Below are positions 27,634 through 36,624 of a stretch of DNA of 64,000 bases, piece by piece (within the stretch, counting starts at the first letter, position 1; every line of letters starts with the position of its first letter). Source of the stretch: Angomonas deanei (Eukaryota > Euglenozoa > Kinetoplastea > Trypanosomatida > Trypanosomatidae). The notes under the pieces were generated by a model that worked only from the letters and a program-made list of their open reading frames with translations, had not been told where the DNA came from and did not search any database. Made by a program: the position numbers and the translations under genes. Where the stretch lies: NCBI GenBank assembly GCA_903995115.1, contig LR877147.1:558001-622000 (forward strand), in the 5' to 3' direction.

Positions 27634-28677
27634 CTACACTAGTAGGGCCTGCGTTTCCTCTCCTCCCCGTCTTCGTGCGAGACACGCACAACAGCGCACA
27701 CACTGGGACACAACAAGGAGCGCGACCACTACCACGATAACGGCAAGCGTCAGGGGGGAGTTTTGCTGCGGTTTCACAAGTCTCATACAACTCCCAGTAT
27801 TATAATCACAAATATCCTCCCGTAAATACTCACTGCACATGTCATTTGCACTGCAAGACAAACAGTCCTTCACGTTGCACGTCACGCAGGAATAACCGTT
27901 AGTCGAAACCTCCAAGCCACCTTCGCACGCCTCACAACTTCCGTACATACCGCGTGAAATACAGTTAGGAATCTTACAACAGATGCAATCACCATCTCGT
28001 AGCGTGTGGTACTCATCGCACTCTGCACAGGTGCCGTTGTGGGCGTACGCCTGGCAGCCATCTACTTCACTCACGCAAACCTGATTGCCGTCCGTATCAG
28101 TGCCAAGCGAATACTTCTCAAAGTAGGTAATGCCTTCTATAGTATGACGATGCCATCCACACTCGGTACAACGGTTGGAGGCGTCACAATACTGGCAAAG
28201 TTCAACGGTACTACAGTTGTGGCAGTGAAGTCCGTCCTCGGAGATGGTTAGCCCGTCACTGCACTCTTCGCATCTTACGCTATTCGATTGATAACGGACG
28301 CAATGCTCAACAGTCGTTCGGTTTACGCAGGAGAGCGCATCGGACGATGTGACGAGACCACAACAACACTTTTCACACACAGGGCGCCATAGGCGCAAAC
28401 TATCGCAGTTTGGAATAGGCATATCGCACGACATTCCGTCCTCCGACACCACATACCCATTCTTGCAATATAGACAGCCTTGCCTGAAATAGTTGTGTAA
28501 AACACAATTGGGAATGTTAGGATAACACTCGTCATCGCTTTTGTAGTACCCCACCTCGCACTTCATGCAGTCACCCTGCTCTGTGCAACTCGCGCAATGG
28601 TCCCCATAGCAGTCTTCTCCTCGGCAGAGGGATATCGTCAGGAGTAGGGCAGTGAAGAGAACAGATAGGTAGGACAT
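27634..28677 (-). CDS. Cysteine-rich type I membrane protein, copy 2 (VSP-like)
   Basis: This 347-residue paralogue of copy 1 has the same signal peptide, CxxC repeats and membrane anchor (TLAVIVVVVALLVVSQCV). Its tail ends GEETQALLV, keeping the acidic-dileucine pattern. Residues up to about 235 are almost identical to copy 1. The last third (DEYHTLRDGDC, then a shorter insert before DICDYNTGSCMRLVKPQQN) differs, and the anchor region resembles copy 3 instead. It is complete. The function is unknown; a surface or endosomal glycoprotein is likely. Confidence 0.85.
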   Translation of the reverse strand: MSYLSVLFTALLLTISLCRGEDCYGDHCASCTEQGDCMKCEVGYYKSDDECYPNIPNCVLHNYFRQGCLYCKNGYVVSEDGMSCDMPIPNCDSLRLWRPVCEKCCCGLVTSSDALSCVNRTTVEHCVRYQSNSVRCEECSDGLTISEDGLHCHNCSTVELCQYCDASNRCTECGWHRHTIEGITYFEKYSLGTDTDGNQVCVSEVDGCQAYAHNGTCAECDEYHTLRDGDCICCKIPNCISRGMYGSCEACEGGLEVSTNGYSCVTCNVKDCLSCSANDMCSEYLREDICDYNTGSCMRLVKPQQNSPLTLAVIVVVVALLVVSQCVRCCACLARRRGGEETQALLV

Positions 28678-29179
28678 GGGAGAGAAAAGAAACAAAAGGG
28701 GGGAGAAAGTGAAATCGCTAAATCTTTAATTATCTATGTAATTGTCTACAACCTATCTTTATACTTTTTTTTTAAGGAGTAAGGGAAGAGAGCAGTCTAT
28801 CATTCAGATAAAAGGTGCACGGGTAATATTTTGTTTTCCTTTTGAAAACCAGAAAACGCACATGCATGAGTAACGAAATGAAAGGCTTTCAAAGAAACGT
28901 ATCATATAAAAGAAGGGAACAGAACAAAAAAAAAAAAAAATTTCGTTACAGCTAAAAAAGAAAAAAAGAAGAAGAATTCGTTTCTATCGGCAACAAAATT
29001 ACAAGCATTTTCTTTGGGGGACGCTAGACTATTGTTATCCCCCCAATACAGCTACTATAGCATAAAAGTGTAACTATACACTACTACTCGAAATTTACTT
29101 TTTACTATGTTGTTCTGTTTGTTTATCGGGGAATGCGGCACCGGATATCAGTCAAAGCGTGTGTGACCGCAACCTTCGA
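28678..29179. other. Spacer between cysteine-rich copies 2 and 3
   Basis: This is a near copy of 27128-27633. An A-run at about 28927-28940 replaces an AACAAA repeat of the first spacer. I see no gene here. Confidence 0.6.
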
Positions 29180-30232
29180 CTACACTAGTAGGGCCTGTGT
29201 TTCCTCTCCTCTCCGTCTTCGCGCGAGACACACACAACAGCGCACACACTGGGACACAACAAGGAGCGCGACCACTACCACGATCACGGCAAGCGTCAGG
29301 GGGAAGTTCTGCTGCAGTTTCACCCGTTCTACGCAATGTCCATCATCACAAAGAAAACGGTCATCACTCCAAACATATTGACCGCACATGTCATTTCTAT
29401 AGCAAGACAAACAGTCCTTCACGTTGCACGTCACGCAGGAATACCCGCTTGTCGAAACCTCCAAGCCGCCTTTGCATGCCTCACAACGTCCGTACAAATC
29501 CCGCGAAATACAAGTTGGATAATACACAAAGGTGCAGGTATTCCCTTGCAACAGGTGGTCCTCCCAGCACTCTGCACAAGTCCCGTTATGGGCGTACGTC
29601 TTACAGTTTTCTACTTTTTTCACGCAAACCTGACTGCCGTCCGTATCAGTGCCAAGCGAATACTTTTCAAAGTAGGAAATGCCTCCTATAGTATGAAGAT
29701 GCCATCCACACTCGGTACAACGGTCGGAGGCGTCACAATACTGGCAAAGTTCAACGGTGCTACAGTTGTGGCAGTGAAGTCCGTCCTCGGAGATGGTTAG
29801 CCCGTCACTGCACTCTTCGCATCTTACGCTGTTCGATTGATAACGGACGCAATGCTCAACAGTCGTTCGGTTTACGCAGGAGAGCGCATCGGACGATGTG
29901 ACGAGACCACAACAACACTCTTCACACTCACGGCTCCACGCTTGCAAACTATCGCAGTTTGGAATGGAAATAAAGAAATCGCACGACATTCCGTCCTCCG
30001 AAACCACATACCCATTCTTGCAATGTAGACAGCCTTGCCCGAAATAGCTGTGTACAACACAATTGGGAATGTTAGGATAACACTCGCCATCGCTTTTGTA
30101 GTACCCCTCCTCGCACTTCACGCAGTCACCCCGCTCTGTGCAACTCGCACAATGGTCCCCATAGCAGTTTTCTCCTCGGCAGAGGGATATCGTCAGGAGT
30201 AGGGCAGCGAAGAGAACAGATAGGTAGGACAT
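29180..30232 (-). CDS. Cysteine-rich type I membrane protein, copy 3 (VSP-like)
   Basis: This 350-residue paralogue has a signal peptide, CxxC repeats, one membrane segment and a tail ending GEETQALLV. It departs from copies 1 and 2 around the second repeat (FFISIPNCDSLQAWSRECEECC) and in the segment KKVENCKTYAHNGTCAECWEDH followed by LLQGNTCTFVYYPTC. The block LSCYRNDMCGQY is shared with copy 4, while the anchor matches copy 2. It is complete. No specific function can be assigned. Confidence 0.85.
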   Translation of the reverse strand: MSYLSVLFAALLLTISLCRGENCYGDHCASCTERGDCVKCEEGYYKSDGECYPNIPNCVVHSYFGQGCLHCKNGYVVSEDGMSCDFFISIPNCDSLQAWSRECEECCCGLVTSSDALSCVNRTTVEHCVRYQSNSVRCEECSDGLTISEDGLHCHNCSTVELCQYCDASDRCTECGWHLHTIGGISYFEKYSLGTDTDGSQVCVKKVENCKTYAHNGTCAECWEDHLLQGNTCTFVYYPTCISRDLYGRCEACKGGLEVSTSGYSCVTCNVKDCLSCYRNDMCGQYVWSDDRFLCDDGHCVERVKLQQNFPLTLAVIVVVVALLVVSQCVRCCVCLARRRRGEETQALLV

Positions 30233-30733
30233 GGGAGAGAGAAGAAACAAAAGGGGGAAGAAAGTGAAATCGCTAAATATTTAATTAACTATTTAATTGT
30301 CTACCACCTATCTTTTTTTTTTTAAAGGAATACGGGGAAGAGAGCAGTCTATCATTCTGACAAAAGGTGCACGGGTAATATTCTGTTTCTCTTTTGAAAA
30401 CCAGAAAACGCACATGCATGAGTAACGAAATGAAAGTCTTTCAAAGAAACGTATCATATAAAAGATGGGAACAGAACAAAAACAAAAAAAGTTATCTCGT
30501 TACAGCTAAAAAAGAAAAAAAAGAAGAAGAATTCGTTTCTATCGGCAACAAAATTACAAGCACTTGCTTTGGGGGGCGCTGGATTTCTTTTTCCCTCCAT
30601 ACAGCTACTATAGCATAACCGTGTAACTATACACTACTACTCGAGTTTTACTTTTTACTATGTTGTTCTGTTTGTTTATCGGGGAATGAGGCACCGGATA
30701 TCAGTCAAAGAGTGTGTGACCGCAACCTTTCGA
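30233..30733. other. Spacer between cysteine-rich copies 3 and 4
   Basis: This is the third copy of the family spacer. The 3' flank carries one extra T near 30729 compared with the others. I see no gene here. Confidence 0.6.
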
Positions 30734-31795
30734 CTATACTAGTAGGGCCTGCGTTTCGTCTCCTCTCCGTCTTCGTGCGAGACACGCACAACAGCGCACG
30801 CAACACAAAAGAACAAGGAATACGACAACCCCCACGATAACGGCAGCCAAGAGAGAAAACTTGGGATCCGGCTTCTCAAGTTCAAAGCAATTCCCCCAAA
30901 CATCACAAACAGAGCCACTATCCTCCGATAAATATTCGCCGCACATGTCATTTCTATAGCAAGACAAACAGCCCTTCACGTTGCACCTCACGCAGGAATA
31001 CCTGTTAGTCGAAACCTCCAAGCCGCCTTCGCACGCCTCACAGCGTCCGTACATATCCCGCGAAATACACTTGGAGTAATTCGAATAGATGCAGGTATTC
31101 CCTTGCAACACATAATTCTCCACACACTCTGTGCAAGTGCCGTTGTGGGCGTACGCCTGGCAGCCATCTATGTTCTCCACGCAGGCTTGATTACCGTCCG
31201 TATCATTGAGGAACTTATAGTCGGTTCCGACCTCGGTGTTTCCTGTTGTATAGCGATAGCGCCCGCACCTGGTACAACGATTGGAGGCGTCACAATACTT
31301 GCAATGTTCAACGGTACTACAGTTGTGGCAGTGAAGTCCGTCCTCGGAGATGGTTAGCCCGTCACTGCACTCTTCGCATCTTACGCTGTTCAATTGATAA
31401 CGAACGCAATGCTCAACAGTGGTTCGGTTTACGCAGGAGAGCGCATCGGGCGACGTAACAAGCCCACAACAACACTCTTCACACACAGGGCCCGACGAAC
31501 GATGTCTATCGCAGTTTGGAATAGGCAAATCGCACGACATTCCGTACTCCGAAAGTAGATACCCTTCCCTGCACTGCGAACAGCCTGCCCCATAGTCAGG
31601 GTACCTATCACAATTGTCAACCATGGGAAAACAAAAGTTATAGAACAAGCCGAACTGCATGTAGTACCCTTCCTCGCACTCCATGCAGACACCATCCTTT
31701 GTGCAATTTGCACAACCGTACACATAGCAGTCTTCTCCTCGGCAGAGGGATATCGTCAGGAGTAGGGCAGTGAAGAGAACAGATCGGTAGGACAT
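30734..31795 (-). CDS. Cysteine-rich type I membrane protein, copy 4 (VSP-like)
   Basis: This is the most divergent and most upstream copy, 353 residues. Its signal peptide starts directly at the ATG at 31795 (MSYRSVLFTALLLTISLCRG). The N-terminal third (CYVYGCANCTKDGVCMECEE, then YYMQFGLFYNFCFP) and the GRYRYTTGNTEVGTDYKFL region are unique. The block CVRYQLNSVRCEECSDGLTI is shared with all copies. The C-terminal membrane segment matches copy 1, and the tail ends GDETQALLV. It is complete. Its role is unknown; it is probably a surface or endosomal glycoprotein like its neighbours. Confidence 0.85.
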   Translation of the reverse strand: MSYRSVLFTALLLTISLCRGEDCYVYGCANCTKDGVCMECEEGYYMQFGLFYNFCFPMVDNCDRYPDYGAGCSQCREGYLLSEYGMSCDLPIPNCDRHRSSGPVCEECCCGLVTSPDALSCVNRTTVEHCVRYQLNSVRCEECSDGLTISEDGLHCHNCSTVEHCKYCDASNRCTRCGRYRYTTGNTEVGTDYKFLNDTDGNQACVENIDGCQAYAHNGTCTECVENYVLQGNTCIYSNYSKCISRDMYGRCEACEGGLEVSTNRYSCVRCNVKGCLSCYRNDMCGEYLSEDSGSVCDVWGNCFELEKPDPKFSLLAAVIVGVVVFLVLLCCVRCCACLARRRRGDETQALLV

Positions 31796-32072
31796 GGAAG
31801 AGAGAAGAAAAAAAAAGGGAGAAAGTGAAATCGCTAAATATTTAATTATCTATGTAATTGTCTTCTACCTATCTGTTTTGTTGTTGTTGAATAAAAGTAA
31901 AGGAGATAGTGGGTGGAGGGGCCAATAGAAATGCACTACAAGAAAAAGACAAGACACACTCAAAAGAGGGAAAATAAAAAAGAAGAAAACAGAAGCGGTA
32001 TAGAATGAAAATATAAAAAAAGAAGAAAAAAAGCGCAGCAGATGAAAACCACAATAGCAATAATGATGCGCC

Positions 32073-34365
32073 TCATGACTCACCGCCATCAATGTCGATG
32101 ACGGTAGCAGGAGCAGGGCGGTGCCGGTCGCTACCATTACCGTTAAGAGAGTCTCTTTGACGCTTCCGGTTAGGATGGGGACCCCCACGGCCGCTCGTCC
32201 TCTTCGCCCTTCGCCGTCCGTCCGTCGAATCGTTCGCATTCACCACACGAGCCACCGACACCTCAAACCCACAGTGTTGTAAAATATGATGGATCACCAT
32301 CTGTCCCGTGCTCAACTCATCATTAGGCCCTTTTACCTCGATGAGCCGGAAGTGCGCATTCTCCCCCTTTTCCGGGTGATTAGGAGTAAGACTGGGCATG
32401 CTCTGTCGCGTCTGGTGATACTCCTCTGAAAACAAATACCACTTGGCCTGCGGGCTGGTGAACCGCTCTGACAGGGTGGGTCCCCGGGCGTAGAACTCCT
32501 CCGGGGGGAACACGTGAAAGAAGAGTTCCTCGGCATCCCCGTCGGCCTCCGCCTGCAGCGGGTTCCTCCACAGAAAGAGGTCGGGGAAACCAGAGAATCG
32601 TCCATTGTGATGGGTGTAGTAGTCTCTTCCTGTCGGGCTGGGGTAGGGCACAATAGACAACAGCACGGCGAGGAGGTCTGCCAGGTGCGGTGGGGGTATC
32701 GCGAGGAGCACGGACAGTAGGGGGAAAGGGGGTGGCGGCAGGAGGAAAGGAGCAGGGAGGAATGCGGCGGGTGAGGTGGGCGGTTCCTCCTCTCCTGCAC
32801 AACTGCCGCCGTGGTCCTCCGCCTCAGTGGAGGTGGTGGTGGTCTCCTCGTCTCGGCTGGGGAGCAGCGCACGGGGGGACGGGGAGGAGGGCAGCAGCAG
32901 AGAGGAGGGGTCCTCCTCCTTCCGCACCTCATCCGGTGGCCGCCCCGGGCTGTCGGTCGTCACTGCTGGTGGTGGCGATGGTGGTGATTTCTTTTCCATC
33001 TTTCGTAGGTATGCGGCGTACTTGTCAATTCTTGGCAAAAGAAAGTAAATGACCTCTATGGCGTTGTTATAACCCGTCTTATTCGAGGCGTCCTCCTTCT
33101 CATTTCCACCGTATTTTAGCCAATGGAGGCGATTTTTGATTTTGGTGTAATTTCGGGCAATAAAACTGAATGATAAAGAGGAGCGGTTGACAATGAGATC
33201 AAACGGCATTTCTTGAAACGGAGAGAGGTATGGTGTAGGATTTACCGTACTGGGATTACCATTATTATTATTCAGACTGGCTCGTTTGTCTTCGCCACCC
33301 TCGTCACTGGTGGTCGTTGTCGAGCACAATGGGTGGTCCTCATAGTAAATATCCAGCAGTACCAGCTTGGCAATATACTCAATCCACATCCCCTCGCCAT
33401 GCAACCCTTCCCACTTGTGATGCGGTCCATCATTATTATTATTGAGATCGTCCAGCACGCACTGCAAGCAAAAGTCCTCCACCCCAGCGGTATGTATTTC
33501 CCTTCCTGCACTATGATTATTATGATTATTATTATTATCGTGGGTTGGAAGGTGGCGTCGACTCCATACGCTAAACTGTACCTCCTTCCAGTTTGCTTTA
33601 TCGGTGTGGTTGTTTTCTTCTGTCATGGGTGCATCCACCCTTAATTTGGCAATGTCAATGAGACTTTTAGAGTTTGTCGAAGTCGACTGGTTTAAATAAT
33701 GGAACTCTCCTTCCACCACCATTTCCGGTGCCAGTAACGTTGGGCAATGATTATGATTATCGTGTGGTTGGCTTACGAACGCCTTGACGGGTGAAAAGTA
33801 ATAATTTTCTTTCGGAACCGGAGTCCACTTTCGCACTTTTTTTAGTAAATTTAGCAAACTCTTCTCAATTTTTAACACATCGCTGCGACGGGAAAAGTAA
33901 TAGTGTGTGTTGAAGTGTTCGAAAACGGCACTCAACGTGCTTATATGACTATTATGATAATGAGGAGTATTGTGAGGAAACAGGGCCCGCAGGACGCGGC
34001 TACGTCGCTGCACCGTACTGGGGAGGACCTTATACAGCTCGGTCACCCTATTATCGCTCTGAGGTGTACCACTGAGGGAATGATGCTCGTAGAGGAAAAA
34101 GTGCATTGCCTCGTAGTGGCGCCCATCTTTACTTTCCTGATTGAAATACTCGTTGATTTGAATATACAAACGATGAAAATTCTGCATAATTAAAAGAGAT
34201 TTTTCATTTTCTTTCAAGTGTATTAAATTGAGTGAAAGACGATAGATCCATTCCGCTTTTTTGTGTGGTTTATAATAAAAATTGTACTTCATTTCATTTT
34301 CAAAGAGTACAAAAAGTGGTTTTTCGATTAACGTCTCCAAACACCAATTTGCCTCCACATAACAC

Positions 34366-34396
<31 letters not shown>

Positions 34397-36173
34397 GGTG
34401 AAATCCGAATTACTTTGCAGGATGGGAAATAACAATTCCAGACTGCTAAAGTAAAAAAATAAGGGATGGAAGAAAAGGACGTGTTGGGCTAAAACACTAT
34501 GCGTCTGCAGTAGTCGCACCTCAACGCCCTTATTATCATGTGTACTATTTTTACTCTCCCTGATCATTTTGGCAAACGCTTCTTCAAATTTTCGCTTCGT
34601 CAAGTGGTACAGGAAAAGTGCAAAACTATGACGAATCGTTGTATTATGACGTAATAGCTCCTTTGTCGCCGTACTGTTCCCTTTCCTTTGGTTGACGGTC
34701 GTTGTCGGCGAGAGAGAGTTGATCAACAAGAATAAATGAAAGGCGGTTTCGTACTCTGAAAACCGAGTTTTACACGTAAAGGCGGCTGGATGAAAAAATC
34801 GTGTGGTGGGGTGTAGGATTCGATATCCACGGAGGAAACGGAAAAGAGCTGCTCCACCGTTGGTGTGAACGGTTCCGTTCTACAAAACACATTAGCCGCT
34901 GTTGAAATGGGTATAAAATAGGAAACGGAACCGACAAGTGGTTGTAAATGGCCGCTAAACTTTTACTAATATTATTATTATTATTATTATCGTTATCGTT
35001 AGGATTGTGCAAACTGTCCATCACTTCTCGCAGAAAAGAAATTTTACTTTTATTGGAGATATTCAACACATCCCGGGGGAACGTCTCCCCTGAAGGAGGA
35101 TTCGTAAGCGAATGGGACAGAAAGGAACCATTCATACAATGAAATAAACGGACAATAAAAAGAATACTTTTTTTCACTGTTTGGTGGGGTTGGTAAATAT
35201 CCCCGATGGTGTAGCGCCAACTCTCCTCCAAACGCTGCAACTGTACAGCAGAGGAAGACGACGTCGGTGGTGGATTCTCTAGTAGGGAGTGAATCACTTC
35301 CAGTTTTGTACTTGGTATGTTATTATTAGTGGTAGAGGACGGCAAGAAGGCTTGTATAAATTCCTTCAGCTCCCCCACCCGCAGCACGAGAAGAATAGAC
35401 TTTATTTTTCGCTGTAGAGCTTCTATTTTTTTAGAACTCGTCTGAGGAGCATGATGATTATTCTCCTGAAGTGAGTATAAGGTACGAAACAAAACGGCCA
35501 TCCTCTCCCCATTGAGGACGTGCAGTAACGGTTCGGCAAAGTACTTCGCACCGGAAGGCTGTTTTTTATTCGGATGTGTTCGGGTGAAGTGCCATATCAT
35601 CTCCGTGGCAGTCAATGTCTCCAGGGCCTCCTTCACTGGGAAGGACGGGGGACAGTGCTGCTCAAAGTACAGACGAGAGAAGTACGACGGTTGATGAAAC
35701 GGAGGAGAGAGGCACAATTGCAGGAGCAACTCGGACGCCGCGGTGCCTTTTACCGTATTATTATCCTCATGATGATTGTCCAGCGTCAGTTTCAACACTT
35801 TATTCGCCACCATAAAGTCTTCCTCGGCTAAAATGCCATCGCGCTCCCTATTGGGAGGATTGGTGTGTAATAATACATAGTAAAAGCAGTACTGGAAGGC
35901 CCCGGTGAGCGGCCACTGCAGGTCTCCAGGCTCCAGGTCCGCCCCCTCTTGCTGGTTGGGCGCGCTAGTCCCTAGGACATCTTCCGGTGGCACAGCGCCC
36001 CTGCTGTGCTCCGTACTGCTCAGTCCAACGTCGTTACCGTTATCATGGGCGGAGTGACGACTCTCGTCGGCATCTAGCTCCTCCTCCGCTGGAAACAGGA
36101 GAAATGGGTCTCCAGAGTGATTTGCCTTTTTCTTTTCATCCGCTTTTTTGAATAGCCTATCTATGGTACTCAT
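32073..36173 (-). CDS. FAN1: FAN1-type structure-specific nuclease with VRR-NUC domain (frame interrupted twice)
   Basis: This is about 1,365 residues as one locus. The C-terminal VRR-NUC nuclease domain shows GFPDLFLW and then LIEVKGPNDELSTGQMVIHH, the PD-(D/E)xK-like active-site residues Asp, Glu, Lys and the following Gln of FAN1. Upstream, segments such as KCYVEANWCLETLIEKPLF and IYRLSLNLIHLKENEKSL fit the FAN1 helical repeats. The first part (FQYCFYYVLL, VLRVGELKEFIQAF) fits the SAP-like and upstream regions. FAN1 cuts branched DNA during interstrand-crosslink repair. The frame changes near the A/T6 run at 34793-34798 and again at the T7 run at 34366-34372 next to an (ATT)n run. Both joins restore FAN1-like protein if one base is changed, so consensus errors are likely. 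Poly-Asn, poly-Pro and Glu-rich inserts enlarge it. No UBZ finger is visible. Confidence 0.85.
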
Positions 36174-36624
36174 TTGCGAAGCAAATATAAATGTATGGTT
36201 GTAAAAAAAAAAAAAAATGTGCGTGTCGATAGCTACTGTTGTTCAATACTTAAAACAAAAAAAAAAAGAGGGAGAGAAAGAGTTTTCCGAAAAGGAAATA
36301 AATAAGCTATGTTTTTTTTTAACTATTCATTGAAAGAGAAGGGGTTCTATTTTTATTTTATTTTTTTTTTTTTAATTCTTACTATTAACGTTGTGTGTCG
36401 GAAAAAAGAATATTTTTTTTAGTGTAACGGATACGGATAAATTTGTAAAAAAAAAAAATCTTGTCTAATTAAAAATGAGAACAATGCGTTTTATACAATG
36501 AAAATCGAGTAAACAACTCTTTTTTTTTTTTTTTGCCAGTCTTGGCTTATTCCTATCAATATTAGTTGCCCTTCTTCGTATGCCCCATTATGCGGTTCTG
36601 TTCTATTTCCCTGTCACTATATCT
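36174..36624. other. Intergenic spacer
   Basis: AT-rich spacer with A-runs at about 36202-36215 and 36258-36269 (T-tracts on the coding strand, suited to FAN1 splicing). I see no gene here. Confidence 0.55.

Larger units (their letters stand above)
26031..31795 (-). repeat. Tandem array of four cysteine-rich protein genes, period about 1.55 kb
   Basis: Starts at 27127, 28677, 30232 and 31795 give offsets of 1550, 1555 and 1563 bases. Spacers (27128-27633, 28678-29179, 30233-30733) are highly similar to one another, including the pyrimidine tract before the ATG and the 3' flank next to each stop codon. The coding regions differ in blocks. Confidence 0.9.
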
